A stretch of DNA of 64,000 bases from Skeletonema tropicum (lineage: Eukaryota > Bacillariophyta > Thalassiosirophyceae > Thalassiosirales > Thalassiosiraceae), in NCBI GenBank assembly GCA_037178625.1, contig JAWZXG010000036.1, positions 1 to 64,000 of the forward strand, in the 5' to 3' direction. The translations under genes were made by a program, and so were the position numbers. How positions within the stretch are numbered: position 1 is the stretch's first letter; each line of letters opens with the position of its first letter. Below, one piece after another: positions 1 through 9,856 of this stretch. The notes under the pieces are model-generated. The model made no database searches and was not told the DNA's origin. It worked only from the letters and a program-made list of their open reading frames with translations.

Positions 1-2
1 AT

Positions 3-128
3 GACTGGATGGAGCGCCGATGGGACAGGGAAGGCGAACGGCACTTTCGTCGTGAACGAGCATTAGAGAGACTTCGAGATAAAGAACGGCGTAACAAGGA
101 ATGGCGTCAAAAAATGACCTGGATATGA
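3..128 (+). pseudogene. Arg-rich coiled-coil tail of an upstream gene, cut by the window edge
   Basis: Reading frame 3 is open from the first bases and encodes about 41 residues rich in Arg and Glu, containing the string ERHFRRERALERLRDKERR, ending at TGA 126-128. A second copy of the same segment lies at about 1870-1966, and there the frame runs straight into the Met-Asp-Met-Lys start of the neighbouring unknown gene. This suggests that the tail and the 302-residue ORF at 101 were once one protein and that one base was lost here (near 113-118). The N-terminal part lies outside the window. Confidence 0.4.
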
Positions 129-1009
129 AGAAGGCGAAACAAGATGCACAGTGTGTCCTAACAATAATGAGTGTGTGTAAGGATTGGAGGAAGGAACTAT
201 CTGTGGGAGGAGATTCGTACGCAAATAAGAAGTGGAAGGCTTTAGTTCGTAACTTATTTTCACCAGAAGCCGGCCTTGGTGGCGTTAGTATTGATAATAT
301 CCTGGAGAAGAGGGGGTACTCGTTCTTTTCAATATTTCAGCTGATGGTGAAAATTAGTCGGGCTAATGATGCAAAGGCCAGTGCCAATAAATCTCATCAT
401 GATAGAAAGAAAGTGAGGGCGCAAATTGCCTCTGCGTTGGAAGGAGTTGATCTAGAAGATGTCATCATCTGTATGGAGTTTCAATTCAAAAGCAAGTATG
501 GAACAATGAACTGCGCAGGTTTTGGTGGAATAGGCAATGATCAAATCGTGCGAGTAAAAGTGCCGAAATTTGGAGATCTAGTAGAAAAGAAGAGTCGTGA
601 TTGGTCTAAGTCAAAGATGCGTTGCGAGGTTCCTGACGCAAATATGTTCGTGATAGTACCTTCAAAGAAGAGTAATGCCTCTGACCTTCCAATTGGATTC
701 ACGGTTTGGAAGATTTACGATGGCAAACCCAAATGGTGTAAAAATTGTGATGATGGCGATTATGGCGACTATGGAGACGAGGCAGGTGAATTCGCCGCCA
801 GCTTGTTTGGAAAGAGTTATCTGACAGCTTACGGGAATAAATGTATTGTTGTGTATCACGATGAAGATTGTAATGGTGCGTATTCGGATTCAAAGAAAGA
901 ATACATCCTTGAAAATAAAGACGAGTACTGGGAAGATGAGGATGATTGTGACAAGGCCATGTTTACTAGATTACGCAAAGAAGATCTGAAGGACTTCTTT
1001 TTGGGCTGA
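101..1009 (+). CDS. Unknown protein, copy 1 of a tandem duplicate
   Basis: A 302-residue ORF with no family that I recognise. It is soluble, with a Lys-rich N-terminal half (motif DWRKEL near residue 27) and an acidic C-terminal half (runs such as DDGDYGDYGDE and EDEDDCD), ending in LRKEDLKDFFLG. There is no signal peptide or membrane segment. A close copy lies at 2384-3261, so coding conservation can be judged: most differences are single bases and the C-terminal signature is kept, which argues that the ORF is or was translated. The ATG at 101 overlaps an Arg-rich frame ending at 128. By comparison with the copy near 1937-1966 the true N-terminus may have been longer and lost to a 1-bp deletion. 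The gene is followed by a fragment of the SRP54 3' end. Confidence 0.6.
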   Translation: MASKNDLDMKKAKQDAQCVLTIMSVCKDWRKELSVGGDSYANKKWKALVRNLFSPEAGLGGVSIDNILEKRGYSFFSIFQLMVKISRANDAKASANKSHHDRKKVRAQIASALEGVDLEDVIICMEFQFKSKYGTMNCAGFGGIGNDQIVRVKVPKFGDLVEKKSRDWSKSKMRCEVPDANMFVIVPSKKSNASDLPIGFTVWKIYDGKPKWCKNCDDGDYGDYGDEAGEFAASLFGKSYLTAYGNKCIVVYHDEDCNGAYSDSKKEYILENKDEYWEDEDDCDKAMFTRLRKEDLKDFFLG

Positions 1010-1173
1010 GGTGTTCAATATACAACAGACTGACCTAACCTACCCTGATAAATCTGATTGCGAACCTGACAATGGCTATTGATTTATGAAGTATATGAAG
1101 CAATCCATGAAATGATGCTCACGAACAGCAGATAGAGATAAGATATTTGGTTACTTCAACAACCATCTGACTT

Positions 1174-1332
1174 TTCTTTATCTTGCTCCGAATCCCATTC
1201 CACCACTACGTCCTGCTTCCCTTCTTCTTCGCCGCCCGCCTGGCATTACGATTTTCTCCCATGGTACCATCTCTGCATCTGCACCGTCTTCTGCCCTACT
1301 CCCATTCCAGCTTGTTTTGACAGTCTACTACA
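1174..1332 (-). pseudogene. Fragment of the 3' end of the chloroplast SRP54 gene
   Basis: This stretch repeats, with small indels and substitutions, the last 150 or so bases of the SRP54 gene at 3403-5181, including the codons for the Gly/Met-rich tail. It is joined to a duplicate of the intergenic sequence that precedes SRP54. It has no remaining gene body, so it is the end of a duplicated block rather than a gene. It fixes one border of the duplication: the copied block ran from the unknown gene into the end of SRP54. Confidence 0.75.
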
Positions 1333-1641
1333 TAATTTACAAGGCTTTTACAAGGACACGTTGAAAGTTGTTGGAGGGATCATTGCATTGGTTATCTTTC
1401 GCACTGATCGGATTTTGGGTACCGTTCGGTATCTGCTTTATCGTATCCAGGCCCGCCACTCACACGCATGCAGAAGAAAACATTCTTGCAGCTCTCAGCA
1501 TTTTTCGTACATAGATACCAGCAATGCTGCGTGTATCATCATCGGGCGACCAAGGGTAAACGGGCGACCGTAACAGAAGCGAGCGGCGTCAATTATCAAT
1601 CAACAAAATTATTGCTCTTCCTTGTTTCCAAGTAAATCATC
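1333..1641. other. Spacer without a supported gene
   Basis: Short ORFs here (70 residues or fewer) show no family features. I see no repeat or RNA gene. It separates the SRP54 fragment from the acidic ORF at 1642. Confidence 0.5.
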
Positions 1642-1966
1642 ATGACGAGCGGTCTGGGATATAAAGATCTCTGCGCCGCTATACTTTTAAACATGGCATC
1701 GTTCGCCATTGGTGATACATTTTGCGACGTTGACAATGATTCCCTCAAACGGCCACGAATTGAGGAGTTTGATTCTGACAGTGAAACAGAGAAAATTCCG
1801 GAGACATATTCGGACATCGAAGAATCTTCGGACGAAGATCGGCGCACAGTAGATAAGGCTTTATCGTCTACATGAACGGTACTTTCGTCGTGAACGAGCG
1901 CTAGAAAATCTTCGCGATAAATACCGACGTTGTATAGAATGGCGTCAAAAAATAGATATGGATATG
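1642..1966 (+). pseudogene. Acidic N-terminus plus Arg-rich coil, broken copy of the unknown gene's 5' part
   Basis: An ATG at 1642 opens 77 residues with a Ser/Asp/Glu-rich centre (FDSDSETEKIPETYSDIEE) and stops at 1875. In another frame the next bases encode the Arg-rich segment seen at 3-128 (ERYFRRERALENLRDKYRR), which continues in phase into IDMDM, the start of the unknown gene. One frameshift near 1855-1865 would join the two parts. The sequence is then interrupted by a potassium-channel fragment. I infer that this is the 5' end of the second duplicate, broken twice. Confidence 0.4.
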
Positions 1967-2362
1967 TATAAACTCGTGTAGCCGATAAACACGAAGTAGC
2001 TTCAAGAGTCGGGCTGCACGCACGAACTTGATCAGCTTTGGCAACCTTCCCAACTTTCCAAGTTTGTTTGCGACTGAAAAAGATGAACTGGTGAGGATAT
2101 ATCCGAATGGTATTGTGGCAATCAAGTCAATGAAGAAGTATCCTTGAAGATAATGCAATGCTATCTGTCTTGGGTTTGTAATCAGTATATCTTGCTTTCG
2201 ATAGGTCGTCACAAAGTTGAGAACTATGTCAACAAGAAAAATGAGGTCTATAATGCTCTCAAAGATCAATATACTAGACTCTTCCTCTTCTGCGTCATTG
2301 CCCTCCCAGAAGAAGCACACGCGATACGGTACGTAGAAAGCTAATATCGATAATATTGGCAA
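1967..2362 (-). pseudogene. Fragment of a voltage-gated/CNG-type K+ channel gene (S1-S4 region)
   Basis: The minus strand encodes about 120 residues typical of the EAG/CNG/HCN channel superfamily: an S2-like FESIIDLIFLVDIVLNF, an S3-like YFFIDLIATIPFGY, and an S4 voltage sensor with regularly spaced Arg/Lys (KFVRAARLLKLLRVYRL). The pore, C-linker and cyclic-nucleotide domain are absent, so this is only a piece of a channel. It lies exactly between two 30-bp near-identical direct repeats (1937-1966 and 2363-2392, 28 of 30 bases the same) inside the duplicated unknown gene. This looks like genomic DNA captured during break repair. No start codon or promoter of its own is evident. Confidence 0.75.
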
Positions 2363-2383
2363 GAATGGCGTTAAAAAATAGAC

Positions 2384-3261
2384 ATGGATATGAAGAAAGC
2401 GAAACAAGATGCACAGAGTGTCCTAACAATAATGAGTGTGTTTAAGGATTGGAGGAAGGAACTATCTGTGGGAGGAGATTCGTACGCAAATAAGAAGTGG
2501 AAGGCTTTAGTTCGTAACTTATTTTCACCAGAAGCCGGCCTTGGTGGCGTTAGTATTGATAATATCCTGGAGAAGAGGGGGTACTCGTTCTTTTCAATAT
2601 TTCAGCTCATGGTGAAAATTAGTCGGGATAATGATGCAAAGGCCAGTGCCGGTAGTTCTCGTTCTGCTAAAAAGAAAGAGACGGCGCAAATTGCCTCTGC
2701 GTTGGAAGGAGAGTTGATTTAGAAGATGTCATCATCTTCATGGAGTTTCAATTCAAAAGCAAGTATGGTACTAAAAACTGCGCAGGTTTCGGTGGAATAG
2801 GTGATGATCAAATCGTGCGAGTAAAAGTGCCGAAATTTGGAGATCTAGTAGAAAAGAAGGGTTATGCTTGGGCAAGGTCAAGGGTGCATTGCGAGGTTCC
2901 TGTCGCAAATATCTTCGTGATAGTACCTTCAAAGAAAAGCAATGCTGCTGATCTTGGATTTAAAGTTTGGAAGATTTACGGTGGCAAACCCGAATGGCAT
3001 CAGCATGATTCAGACGATTATGGAGACGAGGCAGATGAATTTGTCGCCAGCTTGTTTAGAAATAATTATCTATCAAATTACAGGGATGAATGCATTGTTG
3101 TGTATTACTTTGAAGATTGCAATGGTGCTTATTCGGACTCAATGATAGAACACGTCCTTGAAAACAAAGATGAGTACTGGTCAGAAGAGGATGGTTGTGA
3201 CGACGAGACAATGTTCACTAGATTACGCAAAGAAGATCTGGAGGACTTCCTTTTGGGCTGA
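2384..3261 (+). pseudogene. Unknown protein, copy 2, frameshifted
   Basis: Close copy of the ORF at 101-1009. Compared with copy 1, two extra bases (GGAG changed to GGAGAG) near 2710 shift the frame and give TAG at 2720-2722. The rest resumes in the original frame from about 2713 to the stop at 3259-3261 with the same C-terminal signature (LRKEDLEDFLLG). The 5' copy also carries an extra base after GCGTTAAAAAAT, so translation could only begin at the internal ATG 2384. The two parts could give 112 and 173 residues. No splice pair that removes the shift was convincing. Confidence 0.7.
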
Positions 3262-3402
3262 GGTCTGCAATATAACAGACTGACCCATGATGAATACGAA
3301 TCAGACAATGACTACTGAGCATATGAACCAACAATGAAATGATACGCACAAAAGCAGATAAATAAGATACGATGGTTACTACATCTATCATCCTACTTTA
3401 AT

Positions 3403-5181
3403 TTATCTTGCTCCGAATCCCATTCCACCGCCACGTCCTGCTTTCTTTCCCTTCTTCTTAGCCGCCCGCCTGGCATTACGATTTCCTGCCATAGCTGGTA
3501 CCATCTCTGCATCTGCGCCCTCTTCTGGCCCTACTCCCATTCCAGCTTGTTTTGACATTCTACTAATCATGGTTCTCATCTTTTGAAACTCACTCATAAA
3601 AGCTAGGCCATCCTCGAAAGCTAGCCCTGCACCTTTTGTAATTCGTGTAATCCGTGATCTTCCTGATTTGTCTGTCAACAACAATTCTGGGTTTGCACGT
3701 TCCTTCTTTGTCATACTGCAGATCATAGCTTCACTTCGTTTGATACGTTGCTCCACCTGACGCATTTGAGAGTTATCAATCATGCCGCCAAGCCCTGGAA
3801 GCATCTTTGCAACGCCTGCCATACTGCCCATACTCGACACCATTTTCGATTGTGTCATAAAGTCATCAAAATCAAACTCAGCCTTGGCCATTTTCTCTTG
3901 CATTCTAGCTGCATCAGCATCCGAAACTTCCATAGATGCCTTCTCTACCAATGAAATCACATCTCCCATGCCCAAAATCCTTGAGGCCATACGGTCAGGA
4001 TAGAATGGCTCCAAATCTGCAACCTTTTCTCCCACACCCACAAACTTGATTGGCTTTCCAGAGACACCTCTGATGGATACAGCAGCTCCACCACGCGAGT
4101 CACCGTCCAATTTGGTGAGAAGTGCTCCAGTAATTCCAACAGCTGAGTCAAAGGATGCAGTGAGAGACGCGGCTGCCTGACCTGTCATGGCGTCCACAAC
4201 AAGAAGTGTTTCCTCTGGCTCAACAGTCTTCTTTACTCTTCGAAGTTCTTCCATCAAATCTTCATCTACTACCTGCCTACCAGCAGTATCCACCACTACA
4301 GTATCAAACCCTTCTTTCTTGGCCTTTTCCACAGCTGCTTTGGCAATATCTGCTGGATCAGCTTCTGTACCCATTGAGAATACTTCCACATCGATTTGCT
4401 TTCCAAGAATTTGTAACTGCTCAATAGCAGCAGGACGGTACACATCTGCTGCAGCAAGAAGCACCTTGCGATTACGTTTGGGGAGACGACTAACCAACGT
4501 TTTAGATCGTTCTTCTTCCGACATGTCCGAGATGGCATTCGGGTCTACCTCACGTTCTTTGAGGTACAATGCAAGTTTTCCAGCGGCGGTTGTTTTTCCT
4601 GCTCCCTGAAGACCAGCTAGAAGGATAACCGCAGGTTCAGTACTATCTGATGAGTATGCCAAGGTGGCAGTTGGCGATTGAAGCGATGGACTGCCCACCA
4701 TCCCATTATTACCCTGAGCTTCCGCATCACCTCCCATCATATCCAATAACTCATCATACATTGCCTTGATGAATTGTTGTTCTGCAGTGACACCCTTGGT
4801 AACTTCCTTCCCGAGAGATCGACGCTTCACTCCATCGATAAGTGTCGTGGCAACATCGAGATTGACATCTGCATCGAGAAGAGCCCTACGGACAGATTTG
4901 AGAGCTGGCTGGATGGAGTTTTCGGTCATGCGTTGCTTCCCTCCGAAATTCTTTGCTACCTCTGTCAAGGCTGAGGATAGCTGATCAAACATCATGTTGA
5001 GCTGGGTGTTACTGCCGCTGCTGCTGGGGCTACGATGTTGCTGTGGGAGGAATGCATCGTCGTGGCGGTTGGAGAGCTTGGAGGCTAGAACAGCTCTGTT
5101 CTTGTGGAAAACGAAGCCATTGGATGGCGCGGCAGCGAATGCAGCCAGCACTAATGCAACTGTCTCTATTGTTATTTTCAT
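3403..5181 (-). CDS. Chloroplast signal recognition particle 54 kDa GTPase (cpSRP54)
   Basis: GTPase that binds hydrophobic segments of thylakoid proteins and delivers them through the FtsY receptor. After an N-terminal helical domain come the P-loop GLQGAGKTT, the G2/G3 motifs (DVYRPAA, DTAGRQ), the specificity motif TKLDGD followed by the RGG box, and a Met-rich M domain ending in a Gly-rich tail. I start at ATG 5181 rather than 5259 because this Met opens a signal peptide with hydrophobic core ALVLAAFAAA followed by SNGF-VF, the Phe-containing cleavage region of diatom plastid precursors. The rest of the leader is rich in Ser, Arg and His. The length, about 592 aa, fits a 54-kDa mature protein plus leader. 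No intron is needed. A truncated copy of its 3' end lies at 1174-1332. Confidence 0.94.
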   Translation of the reverse strand: MKITIETVALVLAAFAAAPSNGFVFHKNRAVLASKLSNRHDDAFLPQQHRSPSSSGSNTQLNMMFDQLSSALTEVAKNFGGKQRMTENSIQPALKSVRRALLDADVNLDVATTLIDGVKRRSLGKEVTKGVTAEQQFIKAMYDELLDMMGGDAEAQGNNGMVGSPSLQSPTATLAYSSDSTEPAVILLAGLQGAGKTTAAGKLALYLKEREVDPNAISDMSEEERSKTLVSRLPKRNRKVLLAAADVYRPAAIEQLQILGKQIDVEVFSMGTEADPADIAKAAVEKAKKEGFDTVVVDTAGRQVVDEDLMEELRRVKKTVEPEETLLVVDAMTGQAAASLTASFDSAVGITGALLTKLDGDSRGGAAVSIRGVSGKPIKFVGVGEKVADLEPFYPDRMASRILGMGDVISLVEKASMEVSDADAARMQEKMAKAEFDFDDFMTQSKMVSSMGSMAGVAKMLPGLGGMIDNSQMRQVEQRIKRSEAMICSMTKKERANPELLLTDKSGRSRITRITKGAGLAFEDGLAFMSEFQKMRTMISRMSKQAGMGVGPEEGADAEMVPAMAGNRNARRAAKKKGKKAGRGGGMGFGAR

Positions 5182-5339
5182 ACTTTTTGTTTGTTGTGGA
5201 GTTGTTGAACTGCTATACTGCGGCACTATTGACTTGGTTTTATTGTGTGCGTCATCCACACTGTGACTTGCTGCGAGAGGGTGGAGGTGGAGGGTGCCCG
5301 AGTCGAGTCAACTTTTCTTCAAAAATCTCGAATACACCG

Positions 5340-5382
5340 CCCACGCCCACGCCCACGCCCACGCCCACGCCCAGCCCACGCC
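5340..5382. repeat. (CCCACG)n microsatellite
   Basis: About six to seven units of CCCACG lie some 160 bases upstream of the SRP54 start on its promoter side. It is a simple tandem repeat and may be length-variable. Confidence 0.9.
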
Positions 5383-7021
5383 GCGCATCATATAGCTGTC
5401 TTAAATCACGGACCCTACGGGGTAGCGTATGTACGTAGGAATAGTATGTAGCTCCATCCGGCACTTGAGAAGGTCAGAAGAGCCCCCAAATGTGTTTTTG
5501 GCCACCACCAAAAAGTTCCACCACCGCGACAATCCACCACGCCATGGCACCATTTCCGCCATAAAAGTGCCATAACATAAAAAATCGCACCTCCTCCATT
5601 ACATCCACAGTAGGTTGGGTATGGTAGTCCATGAATAGCTTAGAACACAAGGAATCCAAAGCCGAGCCTACCCAACTTAGTTATTAAAGAGCAGAGACGC
5701 AAATCAAAATGCCGCTATAGCAGCGCAAATTACCATCATCGTAGCATCATCGTCCAATTCCACTCAATATGAATGGTACAATCGGCCTCTCTCCATCAAC
5801 CCTCGCCGCCGCTTATACATATAGACATTGGGTGTCGGTGTGATTCATTGTTAGTGACTTCATATGGCCATAGCACTCCTTCAGGCACCATGTTGCTGCT
5901 GCACATCACATCATCGATTACACACAAATGTCACCCATTTCATTGCTCTATTCCGACCTCTGATCATGACGAGACAACTAAACACGACAGGAGAGCTCTC
6001 AATAATATGGAAGGATCGCTTTGTGCCATGGAGCTGTTAAGGAGATCCGATTTCACTGACTACACTACCATCGGCGAACTCAGCCTTGGTATCACCATAG
6101 CCCAACACATGGCCATTCCTCGAACAAACTGCAATGGTTTCGTTGTTCAATCCAACCTCACCATCCGACAACAAAGGCACAGCAACTATTGCATTTGATT
6201 GGAGAGACAGGGTCATAGTTGTGTGACTTGAAGTTCAATCAGGGTGGAATAAGTGCACATATTGTCTCCGAAGAAGGCTGTTGTTATGGCGCTACATTGC
6301 TCTGAATAGATCTGAGTGGAATCTTCAGTGACTTGTTATGATTCTCCGGTTTCAATGAAGTAATGGTTGACGGATAAAGCTGCATATGATCACTGCTGAC
6401 ATCGTTGGAATGCACAAAGTGTATTCTCTTGTAGGAGATAGGTGTTCAAACACAAGTGTTTGTGTTGAATGACAGGGATCTGTGGGCCTCAAAACGAATT
6501 ATTATGCAACAAAAAGATATACACATTCATAACATAACTGTATAATCGTTATTTTAACAGTGTTTGGTGTCGATAGTGCTGAAATATTTGTTATAGCACC
6601 ATCGTTCATTGATCACGGAGGAGATGAGGATAAACATCCATGTGCACTGATTGGCTTTTATTTTGCATCAAATGTAAAAATCGGTACATATCAAGTCACT
6701 TCATACATTCATATATATCCATATAAATACCCCGAGCATTACATCTTTTATATAATAACACCATGCCTCTAGTAAAGTACGATGATCGGGCGGAAATCCC
6801 ATGGTGACGATGTGCTCGATGATCGTTGGCGCCACTTTGGTACCGCTTCTTGGACGATTCCTACGTACAGAAAAAAATCTACCTCATAGGTTTGTTGATT
6901 TAAGACAGCTATATATATTATCTCTCCATCACATTCAAACCCTTCACAATGGGATTGGGTAACCCTATCATAACGTGTCCACGCAGCCAACCCATCTCTC
7001 TCTATTCAGATAATTATCACG
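5383..7021. other. Long spacer between SRP54 and ATP11
   Basis: No gene is clearly supported over 1.6 kb. A 141-codon plus-strand ORF (5773-6198) has atypical composition and overlaps a more protein-like but short minus-strand frame at 6037-6216. The stretch 6500-6760 is AT-rich. The region should contain the SRP54 and ATP11 promoters, but no clear motif can be assigned. Confidence 0.5.
6037..6216 (-). CDS. Short ORF of protein-like composition, possible exon or gene remnant
   Basis: ATG at 6214-6216 to TAA at 6037-6039, 59 codons, with a balanced composition (for example NETIAVCSRNGHVLGYGD). Its in-frame stop context gives no longer gene, and no splice partner was found. I do not recognise the family. 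It could be a relic or chance. Confidence 0.22.
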   Translation of the reverse strand: MTLSLQSNAIVAVPLLSDGEVGLNNETIAVCSRNGHVLGYGDTKAEFADGSVVSEIGSP

Positions 7022-7910
7022 ATGCTGTCATCTGTACTTCCTCGAACCGCTCTCGTGAGAGCATTGAGTGGCAACAGCTGCAAATCGGCGGCAAAAGATG
7101 CGCTGCAAAGATCTCGAGCGTACAACATAACCAAACCAATTATTTCGACACCGCGATGCTTGTGTACTTTGACTTCATCATCGCATACAATGACAACACA
7201 AGATCGCAACAGATACAACCATCCTGATCATCAACTTATGATACAAAAAAGAACAAACTTTTCATTTGCCGGACCACGCAAGCTAAGTGACATTTTGAAA
7301 ACAGAACTCCTGGAAGATAAATCTTCGACTGAAATCTCGGATATGTGGATGACATATCATGAGGGCAAAGAAAATGTTCATGGTATTGTTATGGATGGGA
7401 AAAAGGGGAAGAGTTTATTGAGTAAAGCTGCGCAGTGGTGAGTTTCGCTTTGGCAAGAACACTTCTATCAAACATTTCGAACTTATTTTGGCACATATTA
7501 TTATCATCTGACAAATGTGTTTGTATGATTCTTTGATGTGAATCGCAATCAGTCCATTCTTCATCCAACCTGTATTTCGAGGAGAGGGGCATTTCATGAT
7601 TGTCTCCCAATTCCAAACACCCAACTACTTCCTTCTAGCGCTCCTAGAAGACTACAAAATGGATCCTGCCGCAGCACAACCCCTACTAACAATTTCTGTA
7701 TTTGACGACCTTGCGGAGGCAAAAGATGTGGTATTGTTGAGATGCGATATTATTAATAGAGGGATAGAAGATGATGAAGGATATAAGTTATGTCAGAGCT
7801 TGATTGAAGACTATCTTGAGTTTGAAGGTGTTCATATGTTCAACAAAAAGCCTGAGGCGTTTAATGTTGATGAATTTGTGAAGGAGAAAGAACAAAAGTG
7901 GAATGAGTGA
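7022..7910 (+). CDS. ATP11: ATP11-type mitochondrial F1-ATPase assembly chaperone
   Basis: ATP11/ATPAF1 binds the F1 beta subunit in the mitochondrial matrix and keeps it from aggregating before hexamer assembly. Two exons, 7022-7437 and 7553-7910, are joined across a 115-bp intron with donor GTGAGT and acceptor ATCAG. The join is in phase (TG+T, Cys) and gives 257 residues. The N-terminus is rich in Arg, Ser and Ala with no acidic residues, as in a mitochondrial presequence. The ATP11 core follows: LSDILKTELLEDKSSTEIS, then FFIQPVFRGEGHFMIVSQFQ, and the C-terminal beta-rich part with LLTISVFDDL and the helix before FNVDEFV. The gene stands alone, with SERINC downstream on the same strand. 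Confidence 0.88.
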
Positions 7911-8073
7911 GACTGAGATGCCACAAGAGCAATTGCTGTTACTAACTTATAGAAAGTACAATACACTGGTTGTTGTCACAATTTGTATAAAGTTCTTTGC
8001 ATGCAGGATCCTAAACTGTTCTTGCTTTCTCCTCTGATCCTGAATTTTGACAAGCATCATCTATGATTCTCGA

Positions 8074-8400
8074 TTAAAGTAGTAGACGACATGAAGCATC
8101 TTTGTCGTTGCAATACTTATCTCTCAAAAGCAACTTCTGCCATCCCAAGAAGATCTGAGACCTTTCAAGAAGGGCTTTTCTCTTTCTCTGGCTGGAGCCC
8201 TGTAGGGTTTCTACAGCGGAACTCATAGTATCTTCCTTCATTCCAAGCAAGAGCAGGTCGCGAACCCGAGCCTCTACCTCTATTCTATGTCGGTAATGTG
8301 TACAGAGCGAGGTAACGCGAACGTGCACGACAGATAAATCAATAGTGTAGGCGGCGGCAGCTGTAGGAGGCGTGTGCAGTTTGTTCTTCACCACATTCAA
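8074..8400 (-). CDS. Possible small protein of unknown function
   Basis: A 108-residue minus-strand ORF between ATP11 and SERINC, whose start lies 52 bases from the SERINC ATG on the other strand. The second half (for example VRDLLLLGMKEDTMSSAV and LLERSQIFLGWQKLLLRD) could form amphipathic helices; the first half has no clear features. No family is recognised, and it may be chance. RNA reads would decide. Confidence 0.28.
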   Translation of the reverse strand: MNVVKNKLHTPPTAAAAYTIDLSVVHVRVTSLCTHYRHRIEVEARVRDLLLLGMKEDTMSSAVETLQGSSQRKRKALLERSQIFLGWQKLLLRDKYCNDKDASCRLLL

Positions 8401-8451
8401 TAGCTACAGGGATAGCTCATATCAACTTTCTAAAAATTACATTGCAAAACG

Positions 8452-9816
8452 ATGGGAATCATCTCCGGTCTTTTGAGTTCAATCGTATCAGGCGTCACAT
8501 TCTGTTTCTGCTCAGCATCCGCCAGCTTGTGTTCTGCCTGGTGCGGAAATGACAAACCATCAACTAGTCCTCCAAGTGCGAAGAGTGGGCGGATGAGGAG
8601 CGTAGTGCTGTTGGGGTTCAGTATCATCGTTGCTTTAGCGTTTCAATATGGTCTCGGTCCGAATGTTGAGCAACTTAAATGGTCGTATTTCGTAGATGCA
8701 TGGACGCAATCATGCGACAATGATAATCCAGAGCTTGTCAAAGTGTGCTCGGGAAATGCGGGTGTATACAGGGCATCGTCCGCGGCGTTTCTCTTCTTTG
8801 TTATATTTGGACTGGCTGCTCTGTGCAAACCAACTGCAAATCGTGATGCTTGGCCGGCAAAATACGCTCTTTATTGTCTACTTTGCGCCGGCACTTGTTT
8901 CATCCCTAATGGTCCACTCTTTATGCCGATATATCTATGGATTGCCCGAGTTGGGAGTGTCTTTTTCGTTCTATTACAACAAATTATATTGGTGGATGTC
9001 GCCTATAACTGGAACGAATCATGGATCGAAAAGGCAGACAACGCAGAGATAGATGAAGGTGCAGGCAAGGGCAAGAAGTGGCTTGGGGCAATATTATTTT
9101 CATGTTTCATTCTATTTGCTGGGTCGTTAGCAGCTATTATCATCATGTTTCTTTACTTTGGAGGATGCCGAGCAAATGATGCGTTCATTAGCATTACACT
9201 GGCAGGATCAATCATAGCAACAATTGTTCAGCTGACAGTGTCGGAGACTGGGAGTCTACTGACATCGGCATCAATGACAGCATATTTTACATATTTATGT
9301 GGAGCTGCCGTGTCGAAAAATTCAAACGCAGAATGCAATCCAAAGTTGGGTGAAACCTCAGTTGGCAATATTGTGATCGGGCTGCTTCTTGTATTCATAT
9401 CACTCATGTGGACGGGTTTCAGCTATACAAACGACAAGCGACTCGGAGGATCAATAACTGCCGCCCCCGAAGCTACAATTACAGATGCGGAAGAAGGTAA
9501 GCCAGTCGGAGGTGTCGTGGTAAATAACGAAGATGCGGGTGCAAACGAAGAAGACACTACTGAAGCATCCGAAGCGATATCGCCTAAAACATTCAACAAC
9601 TCGTGGAAATTGAACGCAGTGATGGCTCTTGTATGCTGTTGGTATGCAATGACACTCACAGGTTGGGGTTCAATTGATAAAAGAGGTGATATATCCAATC
9701 CCGATGCAGGCGACGTATCGATGTGGATGTTGATTGTATCACAGTGGATTGCATTGTTGTTGTATATTTGGACTTTGGTTGCACCCAGTCTCTTTCCCGA
9801 TCGCGACTTCTCGTAG
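8452..9816 (+). CDS. SERINC/TMS1 family multi-pass membrane protein
   Basis: Serine-incorporator family protein of 454 residues, in one exon. Family hallmarks are the Cys-rich start (CFCSASASLCSAWCG), the segment CSGNAGVYRASSAAFLFFV, and GPLFMPIYLWIARVGSVFF followed by the conserved LVDVAYNWNESW. About ten hydrophobic segments can be counted. A polar acidic loop (EATITDAEEGKP to EEDTTEASEA, about residues 340-375) precedes the last two helices (LNAVMALVCCWYAMTLTGW and the C-terminal one). SERINC proteins sit in endomembranes and plasma membrane and are linked to lipid scrambling or serine-lipid synthesis; which role applies here cannot be read from sequence. Its stop is 40 bases from the stop of the convergent gene at 9857, so 3' UTRs overlap. 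Confidence 0.92.
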   Translation: MGIISGLLSSIVSGVTFCFCSASASLCSAWCGNDKPSTSPPSAKSGRMRSVVLLGFSIIVALAFQYGLGPNVEQLKWSYFVDAWTQSCDNDNPELVKVCSGNAGVYRASSAAFLFFVIFGLAALCKPTANRDAWPAKYALYCLLCAGTCFIPNGPLFMPIYLWIARVGSVFFVLLQQIILVDVAYNWNESWIEKADNAEIDEGAGKGKKWLGAILFSCFILFAGSLAAIIIMFLYFGGCRANDAFISITLAGSIIATIVQLTVSETGSLLTSASMTAYFTYLCGAAVSKNSNAECNPKLGETSVGNIVIGLLLVFISLMWTGFSYTNDKRLGGSITAAPEATITDAEEGKPVGGVVVNNEDAGANEEDTTEASEAISPKTFNNSWKLNAVMALVCCWYAMTLTGWGSIDKRGDISNPDAGDVSMWMLIVSQWIALLLYIWTLVAPSLFPDRDFS

Positions 9817-9856
9817 AGCATCCACAATAAATAATATATTTGTAGTATCCTCGTGT

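Noticed and set aside
1361..1573. 70-codon ORF as a gene
   Set aside because: Lies in a spacer, no motif, and no counterpart in the duplicated block.
5773..6198. 141-codon plus-strand ORF as a gene
   Set aside because: Composition is not protein-like, it has no recognisable motif, and a more protein-like frame lies on the other strand.
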